From Vesta saturnalis (taxonomy: Eukaryota > Arthropoda > Insecta > Coleoptera > Lampyridae), in NCBI GenBank assembly GCA_036346205.1, contig JARFJB010000754.1, positions 460,001 through 524,000 of the forward strand: a stretch of 64,000 nt of DNA. Reading direction: 5' to 3'. Of this stretch, positions 12,661 through 23,799 are shown piece by piece. The position numbers and the translations under genes are program-made. The notes under the pieces are model-generated. The model had not been told where the DNA came from, did no database searches, and saw only the letters and a list, made by a program, of their open reading frames with translations. Every line of letters starts with the position of its first letter. Positions within the stretch are counted from its first letter, which is position 1.

Positions 12661-13479
12661 ACATTAATAACCATGACAGAGAAGCAAGAATTCCGAATAT
12701 TAATGAAAATAATATGTGTAGGCATATCTTAATAAACGGACACTTTGCCGGACTTCTATAAGTCTTTAATGTAAATAGTTAATAACAATTTTTAAGTAGG
12801 TGCATAACTTTTTAATTTATATATGCAGAAAATAACTACATTGTCATAAGCCTAGCGTTAATTACAACTTTTTTTTCAATATTAACATTTCTAATGCATG
12901 CTTTTCTTTTTTTCATTTTTACGTTTCATTAGTTAAAGTAGCCTAATGCTGGTCTTGCATCAGTTTCATTTTTAAGCTGTGTTCGTCCAACATGCATTTT
13001 TTTTGTAACTCAACTAATTCTTTTTTTGTGCAAGCCCATTTGCTTAATTAAGTCCTTAAGGAGTCCTCACCTATTTCATTAATACAATTAATTGAAAATG
13101 TATTTACATATAATATATTACTTACATTAATTTATCCCGCAGCGGTTTCTGTTTTTCAGATTCACCTAAGAATTAATATGAGTCGTATGTAATTTAATTA
13201 TTAATTGTATACGTACCATGCGTCATTGTTTGGGACTGTAATGGTTTTTGAAATAGGTGTTTTTAATTTTTCTGGGGTGTGGGTCTTGCATCTAGGTCCT
13301 GGCAACACCATCATCACGACTGATTATAGGTTCTTGCACTACCTCAATATCAGGTGACGGCAATTAGAACCATGTCATCATTCGGTGCTGGTCCTAATTC
13401 AAAATTAAACCATTATATATTTTACATTACAAATGTATTTAAAAAAACACCAGTAGATTTTGTTAAAACGTACAAAGTT

Positions 13480-13905
13480 ACTTACTTGGTCAAAGAATGG
13501 ACTGAAAGGTTTCAATTGTAGCCACAGCCTCGTCATCATCAAAGCGTGAAACTTCGCCAGTCATCTGTGACCCTAAAATATTTTTAATAGTCTTATCGAC
13601 TTCAGTGTCCTCAACTTGAATGTGTGGTCCATTGCCAGTAACACCAGCATGTTTTTTTAATTTCCGAATACCTCTTGCAGGTACTTTTTTTTAGTTTTTA
13701 TATCTGTTTTTTAGGGTGTTTACATCTCTATAAATTTCACTGCCTTGGTTGTATAATGCAGATACTTTCTCCCAGGCGGCAGCTTTTATTTTATTGTTGT
13801 TTGCATCTGTGTTTTTACTTTCAATAGCAGACGAATATTGAGAAACAAGTCCTAAAAGTGAAGAATCCAGAATCTTCCTTTGTTGAGCAATGTTCGGCAC
13901 GCTTT
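13480..13905 (-). pseudogene. Harbinger-associated Myb/SANT-like DNA-binding protein remnant
   Basis: Minus-strand frames give MPNIAQQRKILDSSLLGLV, NKIKAAAWEKVSALYN and RDVNTLKNRYKN, the trihelix/Zeste-like DNA-binding domain encoded as the second gene of PIF/Harbinger elements. Downstream, after a stop at 13691, come pieces such as VEDTEVDKTIKNILG and GSQMTGEVSRFDDD, a tail common in these accessory proteins. In intact elements this protein binds transposon ends and helps the transposase enter the nucleus. Here the frame is broken by the stop. Confidence 0.7.
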
Positions 13906-15099
13906 CTTATATCACTCATAATATAACTGTACAATACAACTATGTAACTTCTAAATTTTATAGGAAAAGTTAATAATAAAGAATTGGCACACTACAGTCA
14001 CAAATATATCTTTGCTGAATCATCTACAACCAACTGTCAAAGTAAAACACACTAAAATAATACCAAAACTATACACCAATCTGAAATTACATTTCTACCA
14101 ACCTTCTAAAATAGGAGGTTAGTTAATTCTGTTCTATTTGTGGATCATACAACGTATGCGGTGTTTAATCCCAGGTTAAAGTTAATCTTCGATTAGGAAG
14201 CTTTCAAGTTAACCCTAGTTGATACAACGCACCCTTAAACATTTCTAAAAGGTTTTATTACTACTAAGGACGATAACAGTAAGTGTTGTCGAAGCGTTTA
14301 CATTTGTATAAACATAAATACCAAAATTCAACATTAATAAACGCAAAAATCTAATGGCTGGTTCCACCAAATACCGCTAATCTCGTGTCAACTAGTTGGT
14401 CGATAGAATTTAATCTCGAATTACATTTATTGCGTTCCACCACCATACTTTAGCATGCGTATTGTTAATCTCGCGTTAATTCTATTCTGCGTTTTGGCCA
14501 TAACGTTGGTACGAGATGTCGGTAATAAAACTGTAATTTTTAAATATCATCCGTCACTTTCTAAAGGCTTAAATTTTAAATGGTAAAGCTGTGATTGAAG
14601 CTACAGCTTTAATATTTAAGTTTAGCATTAGTTGATAAGTAATTAATACATTTTAGGTAAAACCTATTAAAATTGTTTTATTTTGAAACAAAAAGGAGCA
14701 AGGAAAAGAAAACCTTGAGACAGGCAATACTAAACATAATTTTGTGTATGTACTTCACTATGAGACTACAACATAATATATTCTCTTACTTCTAAAGTAT
14801 GAGCAGCTCTATTCTCTATTAATCTTGCTGTAGTCTACAGAACAAATATATAATGATAATCTGTAAGAACCACGGACAATGTAGCCAATTTGAGTTGAAT
14901 CGAATGAATTAATTCACCATCATCAAATAATTCGAAATTGTTTTGCTTACCGCGGAACTTGCTGCAATGATTCTTCATCACTGAAGTCCGATAATGAGGA
15001 CAAGAAATATCTTTGTATAGATATGACATTTATTAGTGTAATTTGGTTTATTAATAATTGGAATAATGCCAAAACAATACAAATAAATGATGCTTACAT

Positions 15100-15640
15100 T
15101 TACAACAGTTTTTCAAAATGGTTAGTAATTAATATACGCCGTGTAATATAATTTTCAAAACTGCGGCTCCTTTGTTTAGCTATATATTCATTAACGTTCA
15201 TCGTCACTTCAACAGCCTCCTCCTCCCTCGTTAATCGTGGTATAGGATCATTCATTATAACTGCGATAATTATTATGTAACACTGCTGATGCTACCATAA
15301 TTGGTTTAACTTGCTATCGTCAAGCCTGATTCCATATGCCAAACAACATCTTCTTTTTAAAGCTCCAAATCACCTTTCGATCGGATTTCGGGTCCTTACT
15401 TGAGCTTCATTAAATAAATTATCTGCTGGCGTTACAGGATTTACCAATGGAGTTATTAAATATTTCTAATTGCATAACCACTGTCTCCAACAACCAAACT
15501 ACCACCTCCAATGTTATTCTCAAGGATTGATTATTAAATATTGTAGTCATGCGACGAGCCACTCCAACGACAAACGGTATTTCTAATTATTAAATTGTAC
15601 ATGGGTACACTCCAACACACCTAGACAACTTGGCAATACA
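15100..15640 (-). pseudogene. Harbinger transposase, C-terminal DDE half
   Basis: Minus-strand frames read CRWSGSSHDYNI (the W-P/S-G-S-x-H-D block of Harbinger DDE), LVVGDSGYAIRN (GDSGY, second catalytic Asp), NPVTPADNLFNEAQ, then VRTRNPIER and LKRRCCLAYG, the conserved RTRxxIER (Glu) to LKxRF segment. The stop is at 15100-15102 after NHFEKLL. Several frameshifts and stops are present. The N-terminal half lies beyond the LINE insertion at 18849-19372, so this gene was cut by that LINE. Confidence 0.8.
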
Positions 15641-15820
15641 TTCTTTTTTTTATGTTTGTGGACCTGAACAGGCTAAATTTGGCCTATCGTGCTAAAGCAC
15701 TCAGGAACACTTAGGAGGATGGATAGAGGGATAATGAGTTGCCAATAGATGCCTATGAACAGCTACCTTAAATTTTCTCATATCATAAGTGAGAGGAAAG
15801 CAGAAACCAGGGAGATCATT

Positions 15821-17729
15821 CTAGAGTTCAGAAGCCGTGTAGAAAAATGTGGATTGCGCCTGTTTGGTACAAGTGGAGATTTGTACTGCATACTGATGAT
15901 GTGAATGAGCGAATCGAGTGTTTCTCGCAAAGATAGCCCGAGATGGTATCAAAGAATATAATTCAGCAGCATAATAGCCGTTGTAATAACGATAGTACAA
16001 AGAAGAAACTGAAACCATCCTTCTATCCTCAAGGGACTGTATGTGAGAAGCTAAGGACGGGTCATTTATAAGCCTAATCGCTCTCTTTTGAATACGATGA
16101 ACGATATCGAAAGCGTATTGGAGAGCACTAACCCAGAGGTGAGAATTATATTCCAGATGAGGCCGAATTTGGCCCTTATACAGCAGAAGGAGTTGTCGAG
16201 AGGTAAAGTACTGCTTAGATCTGTACAAAAAGGCCATTTTACGAGCAGCTGTTTTGGTAACTGACAACTGTCAACCCATGAGAGATTTGAAGATACAGTC
16301 ATACCCAACAGAGTAATAGAGTCTGAAAACTTAAGAACTGAGCCATTCATACTTACAACAGGAAATGATCGATCTTTTTTGGCGGACACAAGGCAACACT
16401 GAGTTTTGTTAGCATTGAATTTAACTAAATTATTGCTTCCCCATTCGTGAATACGTTGAATGTGTTTGTTGATTGAATTTGCCATTTCAGCTTTAATTTC
16501 TTGATTTGACATAGATGGTGGATTATCACTATGACTAGACTGAGGTGAATTACAGTGAAGAGTGCTATCGTCAGCAAAGCAATTGATGGGGTTAGTTGTT
16601 GAAGAAATAAGATCATTTATGTACAGCAGAAAAAGTGTGGGTGCTATAACGGATCCCTGTGGTACGCCCGCGTTAATGCTAACTTTTTTTGAAAAAAGCC
16701 ATCAACTACGACACGTATTCGTCTTTTATCAAGGAAACTAGAAACCCAGTTGATGAGCGTATCATTTAACCCAAACGAGGTGAGTTTGGCAAGTAAACAC
16801 TTATGCCAAACTTGGACAAATGCCTTTGAGATATCTAAAGCGAAAACAACTGTTTCACCGGACTGCTCTACTGTATTGTTCCAAACTTGGGTCACATATG
16901 AAAGAAGATCACATGTTGAACGACTTTGCCTAAACCCATATTGGTGGTTACTAAGAAGTTTTTTACTTTCAAGGAACGTGAGCAGTTGCTGATTGATGGC
17001 TTTTTCCATGATTTTAGACAAAATGGAAGTGATGGCAATTGGTCGGTAGTTTGAGGGATCGGTCTTATCACTTTCTTTTGCAATAGGTTGAACATTTGCT
17101 AACTTCCATGATTAAGGGAATTCCCCAGAAGACATAGAGATCGTATAGAGCTTAGATAGGACTGGTACTAGTTCGGTGGAACATTTCTTTAAGACAATAG
17201 CTGGGATACCGTCTGGGCCAGTCGCCTTATTGAGATCAAGCCTACTGATGATCGATTCCAAGAGCTTGTACCGAAAATGAATTGGTTTCATAGCGTATGA
17301 AGAAGAGTTGACTAGGGGCACATCTTTTCCAGAATCATTGAGACACGAGTTTGATGCAAACAAATCCACAAAAACATTGGCTTTGTCTACAGAATCAGCA
17401 ACTACCGAGCAGTCAATAGATCTCGGGGATGCAGATGTTCCAAAGTTTTTACTAATGGCTTTAGCTAAAGGCCAAAATGTACGACTGCCTAAAGGAGATG
17501 TAGCTAGTTCATTGCATTTTCGTTGTTCGAACAACTTTTTTGTTTTAGTGATTTCACTTTTGCAGATATTTCTAGCACAAACGTATTCTGCATGACTGTC
17601 GACCGATTTATTAGAATTCCATTTAATGTAATATTTATTTTTTAAAGATATTGCATCAGCACAAGCCTTATTGAACCAGGGTTGAGAACGTGAATGACCT
17701 ATACGATACTGTTTTTTGGGAATGTACAA
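15821..17729 (-). pseudogene. LINE reverse transcriptase remnant
   Basis: RT blocks occur in order: LNKATGPDGIPAIVLKK, then SNYRPIAITS and YGFRQSRSTCDLLSYV (about 16900-17020), VVFALDISKAF, NPINCFADDSTLH (catalytic FADD box near 16590), VKFNANKTQ, ITLLGMTVSSNLSW, and the C-terminal IRPHLEYNSHLW and IVHRIQKRAIRLI. FADD is intact, but the frame is broken at about 17100, 16640 and 16270. The C-terminal region resembles CR1/Jockey-type proteins. Plus-strand open frames over this interval are shadows. Confidence 0.82.
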
Positions 17730-18653
17730 CTACATTCCCATGAGGATGCCTTCAGATACTGAAACAGCGATGTCCGAAGAAGAGGACGACTTAAAACAAT
17801 ATTCACGGCATGGAAAGGTTGCAAAGAAATCCCGTAAATTACTCCATCGAGTTGACTTAAAACACCAGAAGGTTCTGTCGGTTTTGCGAACAACGGTGGA
17901 ATTAGATACAGTAGAAATGATTTCTATCAGACAATGGTCGGAAAGACCTAAAGACGAAAGAACGGAAGTTTTATAAACAAGAGGGTTTGATGTAAGAAAG
18001 AGATCAAGAAGATGTGGAGTATGGTTAGGGTTATCAGGGGTTCTTGTGGGTTCAGAAATCATTTGTGTGAGATCACATGAAATAGCAGATGTTTCTGCAC
18101 TATGACCAGCAGGATTTGTAGTAGATGAAAACTGAAGCCAATTAGAGTTATGAACATTGAAATCACCTACAATTGAGATATGGCAAGATGGAAACTGAGA
18201 CAGGAGATAGTCAACTTTCATACTAAGCTAATCGAAGAAGTCTTGAAAGTTACTGTTATTAGGAGACCTATAAATCCAACAGTAGAATTTCACAAAATTA
18301 GAACCAGAACGATTAAACCAAATCACGCCAACATTTTTATTTTCTAAGGAAGAAATCCTCTTGCAAGCAATTCTGTCCTTGATGTAGGCACATACGCCTC
18401 CTTTATATCGAAAGTTAGAGTGAAGGTGGTATTGAGGAAATTGCAAGTCGGGTGACTCGGAGCTTTCAGAGGAAATTTGTGTTTCAGTTAGAAACAAAAT
18501 ATCAGGCTGTAATTGTTCAAGATGTTGGTGAATAGCATTAAGATTAGACCTGATACCGCGGATGACCGTGGTCGCTTGGGCCCTGTCCTCCCGGACATCC
18601 GAATGGGGTAGGATTTTACGTCCGGAATTTATTACCCCAGAAACCACACCCAT
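17730..18653 (-). pseudogene. LINE APE-type endonuclease remnant
   Basis: The segment 18653-18228 contains ILFLTETQISSESSE (the ExT motif) and GGVCAYIKD. The segment 18221-17730 contains SIVGDFNVHNSNW (GDFN motif), LLDLFLTSNP and GLSDHCLIEI (SDH motif). These are the APE-family endonuclease landmarks of LINE ORF2 proteins, which nick the target for primed reverse transcription. A stop plus frame change near 18222-18228 separates the two pieces. The catalytic motifs themselves are still readable. Confidence 0.8.
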
Positions 18654-18848
18654 CTTATTTTTAATTTGGGACTTTTAATCCGATAGGAAGACAGTGAGGG
18701 CCAGAAGGAAGAATAGGGAAGAGAATAGATTAAGGATGAAGGAAAAGGTAACCGGCAGCCCTTACCGAGCTCAGAAAATCGGAGACCCAATATTAAGGAG
18801 CCCATGGTAAGGGTGGTGGTACCTCCCCGCCTGGCATGGAGTATACAT

Positions 18849-19372
18849 GCCTACCACTTATCATTATTATTATAAAGGTCCTGACGTACGTTGGTTATCT
18901 CTTCTTCGATAAACTCTGAGTGTAGACGAGCCAGAGCTTCCACAACAGTAACTATAACTCTTGAAGTTGTCGCTTTGTCTACTTCGCTGAGTTCTCCCAC
19001 AACTGTTAACAATATTTCAGTAGCCAGAAACCTAAGTATTACCAGAACCATATCATCTGGAGACAATGCATGATTTCTATAAGTGCCTATTATATTAAAG
19101 TATAATGAAGATACCTATACACTGTACCTGATTGTATGTGGAGTAATTTGTAACGCAATTTTGTCAATTATATAACGTACAACCACTTTTGACAAACGAA
19201 GCCTTTGTTTGCACTCCAAATCATTCTATTTTTTAAAATGAGTTACCCTTTCATTAAAGTTTCGAGGAGCTCTTAACACGATCTCGATCAACTCAAGAAA
19301 ATCTTAATCTTCTGTTAATTCATCTATACCTTCAACATCCACCAAAGCCATTTTTATATGTAAATAATTATA
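18849..19372 (-). pseudogene. Harbinger transposase, N-terminal half
   Basis: A start-like MALVDVEGIDELTED lies near 19350 and is followed by RLRLSKVVVRYI. Then 19066-18851 reads MSPDDMVLVILRFLAT, LLTVVGELSEVDKATTSR and ALARLHSEFIEEE, homologous to the transposase N-terminus at 12150-12660. The frame stops at 18851, at the LINE junction. Joining conceptually to 15100-15640 restores Harbinger domain order, which is why the LINE is called an insertion into this gene. A small intron around 19070-19130 is possible. Confidence 0.75.
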
Positions 19373-19375
19373 ATA

Positions 19376-19555
19376 ATTTTACTATACATTTTTTCTTATA
19401 AACACAAATACCAGCAGATGAAGAAAAAGTAAGGTTATAAATACTTAACCCCGGGCTAACTCGCACTATTTGGCGGTATTATGTAACTGCGTTTTTCCTA
19501 CATAATTCGAGGTTATCAGTAACTCTAAGTTAACTTGAGATAGTACAACGCACCC
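19376..19555. repeat. Inner Harbinger right terminus
   Basis: The end at 19555 inverts to GGGTGCGTTGTACTATC, the same TIR family as the 11958-14234 element, and is followed by TAA (19556-19558). No matching left terminus was found in 14355-15100, so the inner element looks truncated on that side. Confidence 0.65.
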
Positions 19556-19743
19556 TAAGTGTCTAACTGATCATGGTGGAACAGAATTTGGCACTAATTC
19601 TAGATTAGACGTCTCAGTTCGCGTTAAACTAACGTCTACTATTTTTAAGTAAGCTTGGTAAAACCCAATTAGGGGTTTAACTCGAGATTAATGTTTAATG
19701 CGCAGTTAAACCATTTAACTGGGCGTCCTGGAACCTGCCTTAA

Positions 19744-20356
19744 GATTTTAAAAGATCAAGGTGGTACTTTACCGAAGAAAAGGATAATACGGACAGCAAC
19801 AGTAAATACAACGATTGGTGTTTTTCGCCCTTTCAGTTTCATAGTCTTTCCACCACCTTAACAATATCCCAAATAATACACGGAGAAGACTAATCTTATA
19901 TCTTAAAAATATGATGTTTCGCATTTACTTAATTCAACATTATTTTAGCAACACACAATATGTAATTAATTATTTATCTCTATAGATCTCGCACCGGATT
20001 GTTTACTAAGAAATATATAATTCATTTTGTGGGATAAAAGACATGTTTCAATAGTAAGACGTAACATGTTAGCATTCAGGTGTATCAAGATCTATAAATA
20101 AAGGATGCTTTTACTAATTTTATATTCACTTACAAACATAAAATCTTAATTAGGATGTATTAAATTACTAACTACGGTGTACGAAACCATAACAATCGCA
20201 CAGTACTGACTTTTTACATTCACAAATTTATATTATTTGTATCTTTAATTACTAATGTATGTGTTTTAAACCGTAAAATAGTACAACGATTACCTTTCCA
20301 AAATTAAAGAATGTGCATTAAATGTTAGGTCGAGTAATTTACGGTGGGGATTGAGG
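19744..20356. other. Upstream intergenic region of the Tweedle gene
   Basis: AT-rich sequence without recognised genes or repeats. It would contain any proximal enhancer of the gene that follows, but no specific binding site can be called by eye. Confidence 0.5.
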
Positions 20357-20393
20357 TATATCAAGAACTTAAAGTAAAATAAATCTTCAGTTT
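20357..20393 (+). promoter_or_regulatory. Core promoter: TATA box and initiator
   Basis: A TATA-like TATATC starts at 20357, and an arthropod initiator TCAGTTT covers 20387-20393 with its A at 20389, giving the usual spacing of about 32 bases. The predicted start site lies 36 bases upstream of the ATG at 20425. The spacing and the TCAGT match are good support, but this is a sequence prediction only. Confidence 0.6.
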
Positions 20394-20424
20394 GGTCACT
20401 TTGTCTTAAAACATTAAATTTAAC

Positions 20425-21195
20425 AATGAAAGTATTATCGGTAAGTATCTATACACATAACATAACTTCATAAAATTTAATACCTTGTTATGATAATAGA
20501 TTACGCTGATTTTAACCGCAACAGTTTACGCAAAGCCCGATGCACCAGTTGCACCTTCTGGTAGATACTTACCAGCTGGTGATTCAACTAGTGATAGTTT
20601 TGGGGGTTATCCAAGCGGGATAGGAACAGGATCAGGTGGTGGCTATCCGCAAAGTCAAGATCAAAAACATGTATATTTTTACGCATCACCCGATCAATCT
20701 GAATATTCACGTTTTCGAATTTATCTTGCACCAAACTCGCAAAGAAATACCAAGATAATCTTTGTTAAAGCACCATCACATGGGGGAGTTATTCCTGAAG
20801 TTATTGCTCCACCATCTTTAACCGAAGACAAAACATTAGTTTACGTGTTGGTTAAAAACCCCGAACAAGGTGGTTCTATCACAATTCCCGCTAATGTTGG
20901 AGTACGACAAGCCAAGCCTGAAGTTTTCTTTATTAAATATAATAACAAACAGGATGCTCAAGGAAAAGTTAATTTAGGGGTTGAAGGACAACGCGTTGGT
21001 GTAAAAGTTCCAGATGTTCCCAATGAGAACATTTTTGTCAACACCTTAAGCTCTGGCGACCATCATAACGAAGGTACCAATAGCATTGGAGGTGGTTCCC
21101 ATTCTTACGGTCAAATAAGTACTAATGAAGATTTGGCACATGGAGGAATAAGCGATAATACTGGTAAGTATGGAGTTCCTAGTGGACCATATTGA
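20425..21195 (+). CDS. Tweedle (DUF243) cuticular protein, two exons
   Basis: Exon 1 is 20425-20439 (MKVLS). A 60-bp phase-0 intron follows (GTAAGT donor at 20440, acceptor AATAG ending at 20499). Exon 2 is 20500-21195, giving about 236 residues. The N-terminus MKVLSITLILTATVYA is a signal peptide, so the product is secreted. Residues about 18-60 are Gly/Ser/Pro-rich. The DUF243 core follows: KHVYFYASPDQSE, RFRIYLAP, KIIFVKAPSHGG, KTLVYVLVKNPEQGG and KPEVFFIKYNN, the ordered blocks typical of Tweedle proteins, which form part of the chitinous exoskeleton. The C-terminal tail is Gly/Ser/His-rich and ends SGPY. Tweedle genes often occur in clusters with a tiny first exon; here no second copy is visible. 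The frame is intact and a core promoter fits, so it is probably functional. The particular paralogue cannot be named. Confidence 0.94.
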
Positions 21196-21477
21196 TAATT
21201 CATTATTATTATTTTGGTACCAATTAGATAAAGTTGTTTTATAAGTAGAATTCTGTTCTGAAATATTTCCTGTACAGTAGATTTTAGTTTATAAAAAAAA
21301 TATACTTATATTTCTGACAACTCGAAACGTAATTTTTAACCATCACTAAACCTTTGTATTAACATAAAATCACAAAATACACCAATATAGATTTAAAATT
21401 TTATTCTGTATCGATCTGTGTTCAAAAATATAACTAAAATGTAGCGTTATTTAGATAATTTAGCTTATTATAAGTTT
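21196..21477. other. Tweedle 3' flank
   Basis: AT-rich sequence expected to hold the 3' UTR. No canonical AATAAA was seen just after the stop; a TTATAAAAAAAATATAC stretch near 21290 may serve the 3' end. Confidence 0.35.
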
Positions 21478-21590
21478 TTGTTATGAACGAATAAGTTCAA
21501 AGGTAAATATGTAATTAAAAATTATTAAATTTTTATTTATGTATTTAATACAATTAATAACAGTTTTTAATTAGATAATTTAGGTACTTG
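21478..21590. repeat. Solo copy of the SINE-pair flank and tail
   Basis: GTTATGAACGAATAAGTTC and the AAGGTAAATATGTAATTAAA block match 6864-6905. They run directly into the TTTATTTATGTATTTAATA tail seen at 7145-7190 and 7550-7570, with the tRNA-like part missing. It looks like a deletion derivative of the 6868-7610 palindrome, or a related MITE. Confidence 0.65.
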
Positions 21591-21602
21591 ATATACGGGG
21601 TT

Positions 21603-22552
21603 GTCCTTAGGTAATGGTCCAAAGTGGAATGTAAGATTCTCGGCCTCTAAATATTACTATCTGACGCAACTTGCTTTAATAAAATATTGATAATAAAAAA
21701 AAAGATACAGGGTGTCAAAGTTACAAAAAAAATGTTAATTTTTGAAATATCTCTAAAATGAAAAAAGCTATCTTTCTCATTCTTGGTATAATAAATAGAG
21801 ATATAAAGTACATTGGTTTTACCTTATTAATACGTTTTTATTATGTACAGTGGCGTAGAACGCATGGGGTGGAGCAACCTTTTGGTCCCTAATTTCTACG
21901 CCAATGGAATAAATTAGATTTTTTTTATTAAAATACGAAACCTTGATGTTTTTGAGATACAAAAGGTATACCTTGTCTAAATCGATAACTTTAACAGTTT
22001 CTAAGATATTTGCATTTTTCGGTATTTATTACCAACTTAAGCAGGGTATTAACCTTGACACCCTGTATCTTGAAAACGAAACACTATTGGACTTACGTTT
22101 AAATGAAGGTTTTGTGTTAAAATGATTAGATCTATCATTTCCTGAAGTCACGTGTATTCTTCCTGAAACACTGATTTTCATGTTTTGATGATTCCTAAAT
22201 ACTACGGAATAATAAGCAGTTCGTAATAAATACTTAAAAATGCAAAAGGCTTCGTATTTTAATAAAAAAAAATCAAATTTAGTCCATTGACGTAGAAATT
22301 GGGGATTAAAAGGTTGCTCTATCCCTTGCGTTCTACGACGCTGCACATAACAAAAACGTATTAATAAGCTAAAACCAGTGTACTTTATATCTCTATTTAT
22401 TATACCAAGAATAAGAAAAATACATTTTTTCGTATTGGAGGTATTTCAAAAAGCGCCATTTTTTGGGCACCCGGTGCCGCAAGTTGCATCAAATCGTAAA
22501 TATTTTAAGGCCGAGAATCCTACATTTCACTTTGGACCATTTCTTACGGACT
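21603..22552. mobile_element. Foldback element with ~360 bp inverted arms
   Basis: The left arm from 21603 (GTCCTTAGGTAATGGTCC) is inverted at 22552. Arms share AAAGTGGAATGTAAGATTC, TATAATAAATAGAGATATAA, the TAGAACGCA...GGAGCAACC block and CTACGCCAATGGA or its variants. A shorter inverted pair, GATACAGGGTGTC (about 21705) and GACACCCTGTATC (about 22062), and a TGGCGTAGAA/TTCTACGCCA hairpin (about 21851-21904) lie inside. There is no coding capacity. The longer minus-strand frame here is shadow. Confidence 0.7.
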
Positions 22553-22959
22553 AGCTCGTTTTTTTATCAAAGTTTGATTTATTTCTCTTTTGTTTATATA
22601 TTCCTTTATTCTAAACTAAAACTGATACCCTGCCATTCAGAAAGGTTTGTTTTCTCCCTCGGGGGAAAATACTTTTTCTTCATTTCTACCCATAGACAGA
22701 ACGGTGCATGACATAACGTTATTGACAACTTGTGATCACAATTTGTTATTTTGTGTTGTACACGTGGTTATAGATGCCTCATTATACATACATGGACGAA
22801 TTTAGGGAACACAAAAAAACTGCCTAGAAAAGACGATATCGTTACAATCAAAATATTTTTTTTTTGCATTCTACCCACAATTTTTTCCTTAAATCGATAA
22901 AGAAGAGTTTTAAGTATGTAGCCAATAATAACGTGTAGTTAAGAATTTGCTTTTTTTCA

Positions 22960-23795
22960 GTTTTCTGTCCAGTTAGTTTTAAACTTTATTACTTTAACTA
23001 AACCATCTTGCATGACCTTAATGACCCTCAAGTTGACAGAGGCGCGACTTTGACAAAAAGTGGGTGCAATTGCCGAGAAACTACTGAAATCTTAGGTGTA
23101 GAAGTCCCTCGTTTTTCGTAACGTGAGACGCTATAGACAGTCAGGGCTACTTAAAAGGTTACGTGGCTGAGATTGTAAACGAAGTACTACCTACGGAAAT
23201 CACGGCTTTTGCATCCTTTCTGTCTTAAGAAATTCGGAATCAGCTTCATGCGTTTAGTCGCTGTAAATACTTCTCCCAGCACAGCAAGAATATCGATTAA
23301 CTTTTATTTGAGACCATCTGGTTTGAACAGGACTGGAGTCTAGTGGATTTTGCAATGAATCCAGATTTTTCTTAAAACTATATGATCGGAGGTATGAAGA
23401 AGACACGTAAAGGATATGCACAGAATAACATAGTTAGAACCACAACACATGGGGTGTAATGATTTAAACAGGCATTTTTAGGAGCTCGTACGATAGTGAA
23501 ACTTTGACTCCAGTGCGCTACATAATGGATATACTGCAAGACAAAGTAGTGCGTTTTGCATCACATGTAGACCAAGACTTCCTTCTAATGGATGATAACG
23601 CTCGCCCTTATACGCTCGCCAGAGCGTACACCAGACTTCATTCCCATAGAATATGCTTCTGACTACTTTGGTAAACAATTAAAACATAACAATCGCCTTC
23701 CAAGAAATGTACAGGAGTTGACAAATGGTTTCACTGTGGAATGGGGTAGAGTACTGCAAGCTTTCATCGATAACTTAAAAAGGGTATTCTGATTT
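22960..23795 (+). pseudogene. Tc1-like transposase fossil
   Basis: Across several frames the 3' half reads RFASHVDQDFLLMDDNARP (the Tc1 pattern ending in DNARPH), then RAYTRLHSH, an IPIEY block (cognate of PIEHLWD), and LPRNVQELTNGFTVEW with AFIDNLKRVF, the C-terminal Tc1 pattern ending in an IxNLIxSM-type helix. The 5' half near 23030-23120 is barely recognisable. Many stops and frameshifts; certainly inactive. Terminal repeats were not located. The minus-strand frame at 23478-23678 is shadow. Confidence 0.72.
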
Positions 23796-23799
23796 GTCA

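Larger units (their letters stand above)
11958..14234. mobile_element. PIF/Harbinger DNA transposon, internally deleted
   Basis: The element is bounded by TTA target-site duplications (11955-11957 and 14235-14237). The left end reads GGGTGAGTTGTACTAA and the right end, inverted, GGGTGCGTTGTATCAA; subterminal regions also pair around GTTAA and TAACCTGG/TAACCCAGG. A three-base TTA/TAA duplication and GGG-start TIRs are classic for PIF/Harbinger. It carries remains of both expected genes, a transposase N-terminus (plus) and a Myb/SANT-like protein (minus), with the DDE catalytic half of the transposase deleted. Confidence 0.85.
15641..18848 (-). mobile_element. Minus-strand LINE (CR1/Jockey-like) inserted in the Harbinger transposase
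   Basis: The element reads endonuclease, then RT, from 18653 down to 15821, with a short A-rich 3' end near 15641-15652 and a ~190 bp GC-richer 5' leader above 18653. It lies precisely between two halves of one Harbinger gene. A possible short target duplication ATACAT occurs at 15636-15641 and 18843-18848, which is weak evidence alone. No RNase H was seen. The clade within the CR1/Jockey group is uncertain. Confidence 0.8.
14355..19740. mobile_element. Outer TIR element holding nested insertions
   Basis: The left end TGGCTGGTTCCACC (14355) and the inverted right end AGGCAGGTTCCAGG (19740) are flanked by TAA on both sides (14352-14354, 19741-19743), in PIF/Harbinger style. Both ends contain a second subterminal GTTCCACCA and TTAATCTCG-type blocks. 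Inside lie a Harbinger transposase in two pieces and a LINE splitting it. The TIRs belong to a different family from the inner right terminus at 19555, so the outer element may be a small MITE of about 350 bp that received a Harbinger insertion. Confidence 0.55.

Noticed and set aside
22029..22346. 105-codon minus-strand frame inside the foldback element
   Set aside because: It spans inverted-repeat sequence and has no domain; treated as shadow.
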